DNA from: Akkermansiaceae bacterium
GTDB lineage: Bacteria; Verrucomicrobiota; Verrucomicrobiia; Verrucomicrobiales; Akkermansiaceae
NCBI GenBank assembly: GCA_903908495.1
Contig: CAIVSK010000053.1
Span: 1 to 32,442, forward strand
Length of the DNA: 32,442 nucleotides
Direction of reading: 5' to 3'
The notes under the pieces are model-generated. The model saw nothing but the letters and a program-made list of their open reading frames with translations, had not been told where the DNA came from and searched no databases. Position 1 is the first letter of the stretch; each line of letters begins with the position of its first letter. The position numbers were made by a program, and so were the translations under genes. Positions 14,401-22,461 of the stretch are shown here, in pieces.

Positions 14401-14945
14401 AAGTCGTCGGCATTGATGTGGCCCCAACTGCCGGTGGCTTGATCGTAAATGACGATGGTGGCGCTCTTGCCCACGAGCGCCGCGGCATCAAAAGTCACTG
14501 GCAACATCGATTCGCTGTTGAAGCCGGTGCCCATGACATATTCCTGGCCCTCGCACACCAATTTGGCCCCGGTTTGGCCGGTCAGGTTGCCGCCGCCCAT
14601 GCGGAACGTGATGTAGCGTTTGGCAATCGTGAAGGCCTGCGAGGTCAGCGTGCCGGTGGCGCTGTCGCCGCGAGTCGCTCCCGGAGTCCCCGTGATCCCG
14701 TCGTAGTTTTCAAAAGTGCCGATCCAATAGTTGCCCTGCTGCAGGGCGGACACGTTGCCGCGAGCGGTCGTGTTGTCACCATAGGTCGGCTGGCGGGTGC
14801 TGAACGCCGCGCCGACGGCCGTCCAGTTGGCCAGCGTGCCGGTTTCAAAGTCGGAGTTGGGAAACAGCAGCGCCGTCGCACCAGCCGCGAACTGGGAGGC
14901 GAGCGCGGCGGCGAGCATGGCTGATTGCAGGAAATTTTTGCACAT
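11379..14945 (-). CDS. Secreted multidomain GH32 fructanase (levanase/inulinase type), 3' end truncated within an SGNH-hydrolase domain
   Basis: The open frame is 1188 aa and begins with a signal peptide (ending near ASQFAAGATA). Residues about 25-190 form a jelly-roll-like accessory domain (FPNSDFETGTLANW). The GH32 five-blade propeller follows, with all three acidic residues: nucleophile D228 in NDPNG, RDP at 363-365 and acid/base E413 in FECMDVY. The GH32 C-terminal sandwich ends near 680. A NPGFEAG-type beta domain (about 693-895) and a lectin-like domain opening YEGFDYAAG (about 902-1135) follow. Then comes IRILPLGDSITYG, the first block of an SGNH esterase/lipase domain. The frame leaves this homology after RNKLY (near 11450), and the last 23 or so codons are antisense to the recombinase remnant. 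The fructan hydrolase part should be intact, while the SGNH part is not. Confidence 0.88.
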   Translation of the reverse strand: MCKNFLQSAMLAAALASQFAAGATALLFPNSDFETGTLANWTAVGAAFSTRQPTYGDNTTARGNVSALQQGNYWIGTFENYDGITGTPGATRGDSATGTLTSQAFTIAKRYITFRMGGGNLTGQTGAKLVCEGQEYVMGTGFNSESMLPVTFDAAALVGKSATIVIYDQATGSWGHINADDFEASDTPADVGFQLCPGYPNADPPGVGYDQPLRPQFHFSSRRNFDNDPNGMVFDGHDYHLFFQHNPLGSSGGNQTWGHAVSSDMMHWRQLDHALLPYQVDGRSGVIYSGSAVVDFNNSLGVQVSSRKTLVAFFTFANNAANGSPAGPYYQAMAYSTDGGVTWQYYNHGRAVIPNQGFDTTERDPKVFWHEASQKWVMTLWVHTNPGRVRFFTSTNLKDWTFASDLLRDWAFECMDVYFAPVDGDPAQTKCVISDASFDYEIGNFDGTTFHTEAGPFQAGQGFDIFASTHSSNFYAAQTFNQAPGGRTVQIGWMAGGPDSVTTYGLPFNQQMSFPCDLTLRTTPSGVRLCVYPIPEISALISATHTVTAQALTTTSNLFAGMGNLDLVDLSLDFDPGTATQVVIDLPRTTVRYDVASGIVSFVATDGTSIPAVTGAQFARNGHVTLRLLLDRLSLEAYTFGGESFSAHYVSPTYGTTTPSLRAVGGSAYIYSLTVNSLNSSWTPEPPLSTTLLNPGFEAGIPSGATFHNTVPNWTTFGDWADAAGCWDNSGNALTPAAGYPNFSGLGAASLKARNGSTENRAGLFQSLGHVALNDVGKTYTLGADLGARITDGAGNYAYSGDLSVSFRKGVTGGVPGDKGTLLGAAGLRSVTADDALLPSLASVALVRKTATFTPTLADVGSEVFAVIDLLNASASATATDGEKPYLADNVTLTFAPPPLAYEGFDYAAGSANLTGMTGGNGWGTAWQTVNGGSADIVTDSLAATGNAPAGSDAAALGNSCNLATNRRVGRMLDTTGGGTFGSRGYLDANGRIGADGKSIYISFLQQPNGTTSFYEFELHRDDLGDPGRIGGIGNDQGASTNVFLRSGTAQTAVGRGTLAVNFYVLRIDFKPGNDDVYVYQNPSSASEPGVPTLTKLGAADMSFNGISLAAFSGSRSVAHDEIRIGATYADVVSGSSRPPPIRILPLGDSITYGSVPGSYRNKLYHCDSFSVPLSTSSDAAGGTRRAW

Positions 14946-15308
14946 GGGTTGGATGGGTCATAGATCGTCGGCTCGCGCCGCCCCGGCAAGCGGAGAATTC
15001 GATTAGAAATAATGAGCTGTCCTGACAGGTTTGCAATCACTCTTTACCGCAGTTTCTAAAGGCAGGGATCCGGCCTTCAGACTCTGACCTAATTTCAACA
15101 TCACCTCGCGGGCCGCGCATGGGCGCAACAGCCGCGACGGCTGCCTTCGCTAACCGCCGAGGACGCCTGTTCTCCGGTCAAAATGCGCATGAAACAAAGC
15201 GGACGAGAGTGATCCGGCCCGCCCTGGATCGCGAGGGTTGCACCACGAATTGGCGGCCCTGCAAGATAAGCATTGGATTATCAGGCCAGCCGGAGTAGGC
15301 TGCCGACC
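14946..15308. other. Intergenic region between divergent GH32 and ankyrin genes
   Basis: These 363 bp hold no gene I can support. Two dyads are visible: CTGTC-CT-GACAG at 15017-15028, 72 nt upstream of the GH32 start, and GATAA...TTATC (15265-15269 with 15278-15282) 27 nt before the ankyrin gene start. They are candidate operators, not proven. The region must contain the promoters of both divergent genes. Confidence 0.4.
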
Positions 15309-16778
15309 ATGAAGTGGCAAGCCCGCAACCTCCTGGCCACCGCCCTGTGCGTGATCGCCACGGCCGGGATCGCGGCCTGCAAAAAACGCGTGGAGGCGGT
15401 CAAGGCCGACCTCCGCGACGTTGGCTACCAACTCACCCCCGAGGATTGGTTCCGCGCCAGCCGCGATAACAACGTGGCGGTGCTGAAAAAATTCATCGCG
15501 GGCGGATTGGCGGTCGATACCCGGGATGCGGCCGGCGATTCCGCATTGCATGCCGCCGCTGCAGCGGGCGCGGAAAAGTCTGCGACTTACCTACTGGACC
15601 GGGGGCTGGCGGTGGACCTGGCGGGGGCCGCCGGGCGCACGCCGCTGATGGTGGCGGTGCTGGCCAAGCAAACCCGGATGGTGCGCTGGCTGCTGCGGCA
15701 AGGTGCCGCCCCGCGCCTCAAGGACAAGGACGGCTACACCGCTCTGATGCTCGGCGTGCGCGAGGGTTGTGCCGGGCCACTCGGGGAGCTGGCCGTTCAC
15801 ACACGGGAGGATCTGGATGCCGCGCTGCTGGCCGCCGCGCTGCAAGGCCAAACCGAGGTGATCGATGTTTTGACAAAATATGGCGCGTCGGTCTACGCCC
15901 GGATGGAGGATGGCCGCAGCCCGTTGATGCTCGCCGCCGAAAACGGCCACGCCAAGGCGGTCGAATTACTGCTGGAACTCGGCTCGAGCCGCTTCACCAC
16001 CGACCCGGACGGACACAACGCCGCCGACCTCGCCACCCAGGAGGGCCACCCGGAAATCGCCGACTTGATCCTCAAGCAGCCGCCGGCCGCCGAACTGGTG
16101 CTCGATTCGCCCGCCCAAATCGCCGCAGCGATGGATGCTGCGGTCGAAGCCGGATCCGAACGTGAGCCGGCCATCCAGCCCGCAACCCGCAGCGGCCAGG
16201 GTGACCGCGCCACGGCCCGCGCAGTGCCCGCCGCGTTGGAAGGACAGACCCTCGGCGCAGGTGCCGCCACCACCGCCGCCGGCTCTGGCGGGCCAGCCGG
16301 CCCCCAGTTGGTGATGCGCCATTACCGCGAACGCGAACTGCCGGTGACCGTCAAAACCGTGCAGAACGACACCGCGACGCTGCGCATGGCGGGGGCCACA
16401 CCCACCGAAGTGCATGTGCGTGCCGGGGCGGCGTTGCCGGGCTCGCGCCTCGTCGTCGTGAATGTCCAGCGCCGCATGAAGAGCGGCAAGGCCAACCTCG
16501 GCAAGCCGACTGAGGTGTCGGTGGTGGAGATCAAGGACACCACCACCGGAGCGACACGGGAGTTGATTGCCGGGGTGCCCTCCAGCGCCCATGATCCGGT
16601 GGCGCTGGTGGAGGACGTCAATACCGGCAAACGCTACACCGCCTCCCCGGGCCAGCATTTCCGCGGGGCCGACGGCCTGGAATACGTCATCAACGACGTC
16701 AGACCCAACCAACTCGTGATTGCGGAGGTGGCCGGCGGCAGCGTGCACACCCTGCCGTTGCGTGGAGCACGCGGTTGA
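15309..16778 (+). CDS. Ankyrin-repeat lipoprotein with an unassigned C-terminal beta domain
   Basis: This 489-aa protein starts at the ATG that gives a lipoprotein signal with Cys at residue 24 (GIAAC); an upstream in-frame codon at 15273 gives no signal. Residues about 45-255 contain ankyrin repeats of the outline G-x-TALMxAxxxG, for example DAAGDSALHAAAAAG, GRTPLMVAVLAKQ and DGRSPLMLAAENGHAKAVELL. An Ala/Gly-rich linker spans about 270-325. The C-terminal 165 residues are strand-rich and end with YTASPGQHFRGADGLEYVI and NQLVIAEV. That pattern recalls the PilP-like periplasmic domains that read 'G..y.v..i....v.l'; this is only a resemblance. The protein is probably anchored in the envelope for protein-protein contacts. 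Confidence 0.85.
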   Translation: MKWQARNLLATALCVIATAGIAACKKRVEAVKADLRDVGYQLTPEDWFRASRDNNVAVLKKFIAGGLAVDTRDAAGDSALHAAAAAGAEKSATYLLDRGLAVDLAGAAGRTPLMVAVLAKQTRMVRWLLRQGAAPRLKDKDGYTALMLGVREGCAGPLGELAVHTREDLDAALLAAALQGQTEVIDVLTKYGASVYARMEDGRSPLMLAAENGHAKAVELLLELGSSRFTTDPDGHNAADLATQEGHPEIADLILKQPPAAELVLDSPAQIAAAMDAAVEAGSEREPAIQPATRSGQGDRATARAVPAALEGQTLGAGAATTAAGSGGPAGPQLVMRHYRERELPVTVKTVQNDTATLRMAGATPTEVHVRAGAALPGSRLVVVNVQRRMKSGKANLGKPTEVSVVEIKDTTTGATRELIAGVPSSAHDPVALVEDVNTGKRYTASPGQHFRGADGLEYVINDVRPNQLVIAEVAGGSVHTLPLRGARG

Positions 16779-16808
16779 TTTTCCACCATCCCCCCCCTTT
16801 CAAGCGCC

Positions 16809-17267
16809 ATGGAATTCCCCACAGTCATCACCCACGGCGCGCCAGTGCGCCAGTTTGCCGTCATGTTGCCGAACCGTTCCGGCGCGCTGTCCTCAATCGT
16901 CAAGCTGCTGCGGGCAGCCAGCGTCGAGGTCATCGGGCTGAGCATGCAGGACTCGCGGGATGCCACGGTGGCCCGGATGGTGGTTTCCGATCCGGACGCT
17001 GCGGCGGCCGTGTTTATGGAAAAGGGCATCCCACACACCGATTGCGAGCTCATCGTCGTCGCCTTGCGCGAAGCCGGCCCCGATCTGTTGCAATGCCTTG
17101 ATATCCTCAAGGTCGCCGAGACCAATATCGATTTTGCCTACGCCCTGCTGCCCTCGGTAAAGGGGCAGGCTCTGTTGGCCCTGCACGTCGAGGATTACGA
17201 GTTCGCCGTGTCCATCCTCCATCAAAGCGGCTTCAAGCTGCTCTATCAGGATGATCTGAGCCGCTAG
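16809..17267 (+). CDS. Tandem ACT-domain protein (regulatory, cytoplasmic)
   Basis: This 152-aa protein consists almost only of two ACT units of beta-alpha-beta-beta-alpha-beta type. The first begins VRQFAVMLPNRSGALSSIVKLL (a typical 'P.rpG.l..i...L' ligand site near residues 22-27) and runs to about 70. The second covers about 78-148 with NIDFAYALLPSVKGQALLALHV. There is no enzymatic domain. ACT pairs bind amino acids or similar effectors; homologues are often loosely named acetolactate-synthase-like, but the catalytic subunit is not here. The gene lies 30 nt after the ankyrin gene and 120 nt before the transporter, so it might share regulation with either. Confidence 0.85.
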   Translation: MEFPTVITHGAPVRQFAVMLPNRSGALSSIVKLLRAASVEVIGLSMQDSRDATVARMVVSDPDAAAAVFMEKGIPHTDCELIVVALREAGPDLLQCLDILKVAETNIDFAYALLPSVKGQALLALHVEDYEFAVSILHQSGFKLLYQDDLSR

Positions 17268-17387
17268 GCGGCCGGTCAACCGGAATTTGCTTGTAACTCT
17301 GGCGCAATCCGATGGTGTCGCCCGTGGCGGGTTGTTTGCGTTGCGTAAGGGCTGATCCTGAGCACGCCCGGCGCGCCAGCCAAGCCG

Positions 17388-19022
17388 ATGAATTCTCCAG
17401 CAAACGACTGTGCCCGCAGACCCAGAATCAGCGAAGACTGGCTGTCGCTATGGACCGGCTTGGCGGTTTTTGTCCTCTCGCTGGGGGTCTTTTTCGGCGT
17501 CGAACTGCTCGGCTTTGGCGCGAAGGTGGGCACTTGGACGGATTTGTCGAAGGCCATCACGCCGGCGGGTGCCTCGTTCAAGTGGATGTCCGGTTGGCTG
17601 GCGGTGGTGGCAACCTATCTCTTCATGGGCGTCCTCATTGGCACCGGCAATTGGCTGCTGGGCGGCAATTCGCGCAAATTCGCCGTCGCCTTCACGCTGG
17701 CGTTCGCCATCAGTTTTGCCTGCTGGGTGCTGGGTAATCACGCCAACATCGCCGCGACCACTCCGGCGGAGCTCAAGAAATTTGGTATCAGTTGGTCACT
17801 GAAGCTCACGGGTGAGGCGGGGTTTGTGCTGGCGCTGATGGCCGGCCTGCTCATCGGGAACTTTTTCCCGCGGCTGGCGGCGCTGTTGCAGGAAGCGGTC
17901 AAGCCCGAGCTGTTTGTCAAAGCGGCGATTGTCATCATGGGAGCCGGGGTCGGCATCAAGGCGTTGGAGAATTCCAGCCTGGCATGGAACATCATGTTCC
18001 GCGGGATCTGCGCCATCGTCGAGGCCTACTTGATTTACTGGGCGGTGATCTACTACATCGCCCGCAAATACTTCAAGTTCAGCCGCGAATGGGCGGCGCC
18101 GCTGGCCTCGGGCATCTCCATTTGCGGGGTGTCGGCCGCCATTGCCACCGGCGGGGCGATCCGGGCGCGGCCGATGGTGCCCATCATGGTTTCGTCGCTG
18201 GTGGTGGTGTTTGCCGTCGTCGAGTTGTTGCTGCTGCCGTTTTTGGCGCAAACTTTCTTGTGGAAGGAGCCGCTGGTGGCCGGCGCCTGGATGGGCTTGG
18301 CCGTCAAAACCGACGGTGCGGCGACGGCAGCCGGTGCCATCACCGATGCCTTGATTCTGGCCAAGGCGGCGGGCAACGGCATCATCTACGAGAAAGATTG
18401 GATTCTCAACACGGCCACCAGCATCAAGGTGTTCATCGATATCTTCATCGGCATCTGGGCCTTCGTGCTCGCCTACATCTGGGCCAACCATATCGAAAAA
18501 CGCGACGGCGATAAAGTCCGCCCCATCGAAATCTGGCATCGCTTCCCTAAATTCATCATCGGCTACGTCCTCACCTTTGGCCTGTTCCTCACCCTCGGCC
18601 TGGCATTTCCCGCGCTCGTCAAAACCGAATCCCTCGTGGCCGTCACCAAGGAAGTGAAAGTCACCGACCCAGCCAGCGGGCTCGTCCGGCTGGACAAGGT
18701 GCCGGTCATGAAAACGATGACCAAGCTGGATCCGGCCACCGGCCAGTTGGTGCAGGTGGCGGTGCCTGAGATGAAGAAGGAAATCAAAGCCGGGGCGGCC
18801 AAGGCGTCGACCGACCAAGCCAACATCTTCCGGGTGCTGTTCTTTTGCCTGACGTTTTTCACCATCGGGGTGATTTCAAACTTCAGAAAGCTCTGGGACG
18901 AAGGCATCGGCAGGCTCGCCGCCGTCTATGCGGTCGGGCTCTTCGGCTTCATCATTTGGTTTGGCCTGATCATCTCCTGGGTGTTTTTTGGCGGAGTTCA
19001 TCCGCCACTGGTCCATCCCTGA
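17388..19022 (+). CDS. YeiH/UPF0324-family putative sulfate exporter, long form
   Basis: This 544-aa integral membrane protein is longer than the usual 330-350 aa of the family. Hydrophobic segments occur throughout; roughly ten to twelve can be counted. The family core is seen in GEAGFVLALMAGLLIGNFFP, KAAIVIMGAGVGIKALE, SGISICGVSAAIATGGAI and the late VFIDIFIGIWAFVLAYIW. The extra length comes from an N-terminal membrane segment pair and from a soluble charged insertion at about 420-470 (EVKVTDPASGLVRLDKVPVM), predicted outside the core. YeiH proteins are annotated as sulfate exporters on little direct evidence, so the substrate is open. The next gene, a 57-aa membrane protein, starts 46 nt downstream and is probably cotranscribed. 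Confidence 0.85.
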   Translation: MNSPANDCARRPRISEDWLSLWTGLAVFVLSLGVFFGVELLGFGAKVGTWTDLSKAITPAGASFKWMSGWLAVVATYLFMGVLIGTGNWLLGGNSRKFAVAFTLAFAISFACWVLGNHANIAATTPAELKKFGISWSLKLTGEAGFVLALMAGLLIGNFFPRLAALLQEAVKPELFVKAAIVIMGAGVGIKALENSSLAWNIMFRGICAIVEAYLIYWAVIYYIARKYFKFSREWAAPLASGISICGVSAAIATGGAIRARPMVPIMVSSLVVVFAVVELLLLPFLAQTFLWKEPLVAGAWMGLAVKTDGAATAAGAITDALILAKAAGNGIIYEKDWILNTATSIKVFIDIFIGIWAFVLAYIWANHIEKRDGDKVRPIEIWHRFPKFIIGYVLTFGLFLTLGLAFPALVKTESLVAVTKEVKVTDPASGLVRLDKVPVMKTMTKLDPATGQLVQVAVPEMKKEIKAGAAKASTDQANIFRVLFFCLTFFTIGVISNFRKLWDEGIGRLAAVYAVGLFGFIIWFGLIISWVFFGGVHPPLVHP

Positions 19023-19068
19023 CCGCCTCAACCTTCCCAACCCTCCAATCCCGCAACCCAACTGACCT

Positions 19069-19242
19069 ATGGCTGACACACCGAAAATCGGCGAGGAACT
19101 CAAAAAAATGCAGCAAGACTACGAGCCGTTGCTGCCGATCGAGAAAAAACTCATCGCTTGGAGCCTCGGCATCGGCCTGGTCCTCCTGGTCGTGCTCTAC
19201 TGCGTCAGCCGCTTCCTGCCCGACGGCCAACCCCCGTTGTAA
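19069..19242 (+). CDS. 57-aa single-pass membrane protein, probable partner of the YeiH-like transporter
   Basis: An ATG at 19069 opens 57 codons to TAA. The product has a charged, amphipathic N-terminal half (KIGEELKKMQQDYEPLLPIE) followed by one strong transmembrane segment (LGIGLVLLVVLYCVSRFL) and a short Pro-rich tail. Codon use and GC content match the neighbours. The 46-nt gap and same strand suggest one transcript with the transporter. I recognise no named family. It could be an accessory or stabilising subunit. Because it is so short, the call rests on the coherent topology and position. Confidence 0.65.
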   Translation: MADTPKIGEELKKMQQDYEPLLPIEKKLIAWSLGIGLVLLVVLYCVSRFLPDGQPPL

Positions 19243-19673
19243 GCCCAGAACTCAGTTGACGACCTCGTTTTAGACAACGGGCTGAACACGGTGGATTCCC
19301 CTGATTCGTGGCAAAGAAACCACTGCAATACTGAGTTCTACCCCCCCCGGCGGCCGCACCCACACCCAGCCCGACAAAAAAAATTTCGGTCAGCGTCAAG
19401 AATTGGATTGCGGGCCGGCAAAAGCTGCCTATGGTTCCTATCGACTGCTGTGTGCGTTCGATTTGGTTGCAAGCCCGAACCGATACAATGGAACCGGGAT
19501 CACTACCTTGCCGGATAGGTCATGCCTTTACTGGAAGACCGATGAAGGCAAAGCGATCCCACTTATTGAGCTTTAGGAACGTGGCTCATTGCGCCAAGAA
19601 CGGCACAGCGGTTTTTCTTTTTTCCAAGGATCGGAGTTGATTTTTCGGACAAATCGCGGACCCTCAGGCCTCC
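19243..19673. other. Noncoding region with a spaced inverted repeat
   Basis: These 431 bp carry short open frames that do not look coding. AGAACTCAGT (19247-19256) and ACTGAGTTCT (19330-19339) form perfect 10-bp inverted arms 73 nt apart, directly before a run of eight C (19341-19348). Further on is a run of eight A (19376-19383). The region must also contain the promoter of the 896-aa gene. The arms may close a structured RNA or mark a small mobile-element scar. Confidence 0.4.
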
Positions 19674-22364
19674 ATGAACCCCCTTGGCGCAGCTTTCCTC
19701 ACCTGTCTGGCCGTCTTGCCGCTGGCCGTGGCTGCTGAAGTGGCTCCGCCAACCGCCACTCCACCCACCCAGCCAGCCCCGGCTGACCCCCAGCCCGCAC
19801 TGGCCGACCCCCAGCCCGCGCTGGCCGACCTCATCACCCAACTCGCCGATGACAGTTTCCAAGTCCGCGAAGCCGCCACCAAAAAACTCTGGCGGCTCGG
19901 CGCGGCCGCCCTTGATGAATTGACCAAGGCCGCCGCCGGCAGCGATCCGGAAGCAGCCCACCGCGCCAAGGGACTTCTCCACAAAATCGACCTTCACATC
20001 ACCCCGGATACCGACCCATCGGTCATCGCCTTGGTGGAGCGCTACAAAAAAGCCGCGCTCGGTGACAAAATCGCCCTCCTCAAGGAGATGCGGCAAAAAC
20101 GCGCCTACCGCCAAATCCTCACCCTCTACGCCGCCGAGACCGACCCGAAAATCCGCAGCGACCTGCAATCGACCGTCAGCGGCATCGCCATCTTCGCCGC
20201 CCGCGAACGCCTCGTCGCCAACGACGGCCCGGGTGCTCAGGAGTTGTTGGAGCTGGCCCCCGCGGATGCCAAGAGCCTCGTAGCTCTCGCCGCGTTCCAC
20301 CGCGCCAATGGCACCCTCGAAGACGAGCTCAAACGCGCCAAAGCCTCGAAAGCCAGAGGCGCGCTGGCTTGGCAGCTCGCCCTCCAACGCGCCGCCGGCC
20401 GGCTCACCGAAGCCCACGCCGCCGCCATCGATGCGGGCGAACCGCTGCTCGCCGCCACCATGGCCATGCTCGCCGGGGACCCCGTGCCTTGGCTTGAACA
20501 CCACCCGACCAGTCGCCGCGCCGTCCCGGACTCCGACCTCTACTCGCCGCTCGCCCTCAAACGCTGGCAAGACCATGGCCTCCGCAAGGCCGACCTCGAG
20601 CCCACCCTCAAACTGCTCAATTCGCGCAACCCCAACAGCCGCACCCTCGCCTTCAATTCGCTCTTTCTCCTCGGTGAGACCGCTGCCACCGAAGCGGCGT
20701 ACACCAAAGCCTTTCCCTTAGACGCCTTTATCTATTTCGAGGCATTGGAACGCATCCCGGAAGCACTTGCCGCCATCGGACTCGACCCGGACAACCCCGA
20801 CTACACCGCCTGGGTCAAGACCCGCTTCGAGCGCCTCATCAAAGAAGCCGAAACCAGCGACATGGCGACAAGCGAATTGGTCGCCCTCGCCAGCTTTCTG
20901 GAAAATCGAGGTCTCGACGAGGAACTCGCGGCGGCCTTCGATGCCCCGCTGGCACGCCTCGCCAAAAAGGACATCGACGTCTTCACCAGTTTCATCAGCG
21001 CCCTCTTCGGCAACCGCTTCGTACGCACTGGCATCGTCGGCCCGCTGATGGGCGCAGGCACCCGCTGGGCCGCCGACGACGCCGAGCGCTGGGAGCAGCT
21101 CGTTATCGCAACCTTCGGTGACAACGATGACAACCTCGCCTGCTGGAAGTGGCTCGCCGAGCTCCAGCCCGATGCCACCCGCAAACAACGCCTCGCCGCC
21201 ATGCTCGCCCTCTCCGGCTATGGCGCAGACCCCGATCACCTCCGCGACCAGTGGCTCACCCTCGCCTGGGCCGCCATCACCAAAGCCGATGGCGACCAAA
21301 AAACGCTCTGCCTCAAGCTTCTCGCGTCCATCGTCGGGCCAACCGGCGACGCCGCCACCTGCCTGAAAATCCGCGACCTGCGGCCGCCCGGCGAAACGGC
21401 CACCGAATTGGACGGCCTCGGCCTGCTGCAATTTTCCGCCGCCGGCCGCTGGGAAGAGGCCTCCCAAATCATCCTCAAACTCCTGGCCAGGGAATCCGAC
21501 GCCAGCTCACAAGCCCGCCCCGACCTCCACGCTTATGCGGCCTCATGCCTGCGCCGCGCCGGTCACCCGGAAGACGCCGCAGTGCATGACGCATGGGTCG
21601 AAAAGCTCGCCCTCGGCGATACCGCGAGTTATTTACACATCTGCGATGGCTACGCCTTCGGTGCCGATTACGAGCGCTGTTCGTTGTGGTGGGAACGCGC
21701 CGCCCGCGAGGCCGCTCCCGAGTCCGAAACCTTTGCCAAAATCTTGAAATCCCTCTCCACCGACCAACTCAAACGCGGCCTCTGGAATCAGGCCGCCGCC
21801 ACCTCCGAAGCCCTCGCCCAAATCTATGGCGGCAGCAGTTTCAGCGGCAGTCTACCCCTGGTATTCCTCCGCTTGCGCTTGCAAGCCGATCAGGCGCATG
21901 CCTTCAGCCTGCTTGCCAGCGAGCGGGCCGCCGCCCTCGCCATGTTGGAAAAATGCCACGCCTTGTTGCCCTGCGATGGCTCGCTGGCCGACTATTTCTT
22001 CCCAGCCCTGCGCCAGGCCGGACTCACCCAACAGCACAACGCATGGTTTGAAATCACTTGGCTTCACCTCCAAGCCGTCATCCAACGCTACCCGCTCTCC
22101 CACAACACCCGCAACACCACCGCCTGGCTCGCCGCCCGCGCCAGACTCCACCTCGATGAAGCCGAGGCCCATCTCCACCAGGCGCTGGCCAACCACCCGA
22201 ACCAGGCCGCCTACCTCGATACCATGGCCGAGTTGCAATTCGCCCGCGGCAATCGCAAACCCGCCATCGAGTGGTCCGATAAGTCGGTCAATTTCATGCC
22301 CACCGACGATGACGTCCGGCGCCAGAATTTCCGCTTCATCCACGACCCGCTGCCAGAGGAGTGA
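19674..22364 (+). CDS. Exported HEAT/TPR-like repeat protein of unknown function (896 aa)
   Basis: A signal peptide covers about residues 1-21 (hydrophobic, ending AVAAE). A Pro/Ala linker containing a perfect ADPQPAL duplication follows. Residues about 50-105 form a HEAT-like unit (DDSFQVREAATKKLWRLG) common at the start of large planctomycete and verrucomicrobial exported proteins. The rest is mainly helical with repeat character. TPR-like units are clear at the C-terminus (HLDEAEAHLHQALANHP and LQFARGNRKPAIEWSDKSV, about 825-880). There is no catalytic motif. The protein probably acts as a periplasmic scaffold. It is followed 97 nt later by the PQQ-like propeller gene on the same strand. 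Confidence 0.82.
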   Translation: MNPLGAAFLTCLAVLPLAVAAEVAPPTATPPTQPAPADPQPALADPQPALADLITQLADDSFQVREAATKKLWRLGAAALDELTKAAAGSDPEAAHRAKGLLHKIDLHITPDTDPSVIALVERYKKAALGDKIALLKEMRQKRAYRQILTLYAAETDPKIRSDLQSTVSGIAIFAARERLVANDGPGAQELLELAPADAKSLVALAAFHRANGTLEDELKRAKASKARGALAWQLALQRAAGRLTEAHAAAIDAGEPLLAATMAMLAGDPVPWLEHHPTSRRAVPDSDLYSPLALKRWQDHGLRKADLEPTLKLLNSRNPNSRTLAFNSLFLLGETAATEAAYTKAFPLDAFIYFEALERIPEALAAIGLDPDNPDYTAWVKTRFERLIKEAETSDMATSELVALASFLENRGLDEELAAAFDAPLARLAKKDIDVFTSFISALFGNRFVRTGIVGPLMGAGTRWAADDAERWEQLVIATFGDNDDNLACWKWLAELQPDATRKQRLAAMLALSGYGADPDHLRDQWLTLAWAAITKADGDQKTLCLKLLASIVGPTGDAATCLKIRDLRPPGETATELDGLGLLQFSAAGRWEEASQIILKLLARESDASSQARPDLHAYAASCLRRAGHPEDAAVHDAWVEKLALGDTASYLHICDGYAFGADYERCSLWWERAAREAAPESETFAKILKSLSTDQLKRGLWNQAAATSEALAQIYGGSSFSGSLPLVFLRLRLQADQAHAFSLLASERAAALAMLEKCHALLPCDGSLADYFFPALRQAGLTQQHNAWFEITWLHLQAVIQRYPLSHNTRNTTAWLAARARLHLDEAEAHLHQALANHPNQAAYLDTMAELQFARGNRKPAIEWSDKSVNFMPTDDDVRRQNFRFIHDPLPEE

Positions 22365-22461
22365 CCGCCCAGTAGCGGGCAGGTTTACACAATCTTGACA
22401 ATTTTCCTTTGTTTCGACATACGGACTTAACATAGTCAGCGCTGAATCCAATCGCAATGAC

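Noticed and set aside
17796-18818. Minus-strand open frame of 340 codons
   Set aside because: It is a shadow of the transporter gene; its Asp/Gly/His-rich composition has no domain pattern.
19291-19640. Two short plus-strand frames in the gene-free stretch
   Set aside because: No start context, no recognisable sequence, and codon use unlike the neighbours.
22395-22423. TTGACA hexamer as a promoter of the propeller gene
   Set aside because: No acceptable -10 box stands at 16-18 nt spacing, so it is only mentioned in the gene entry.
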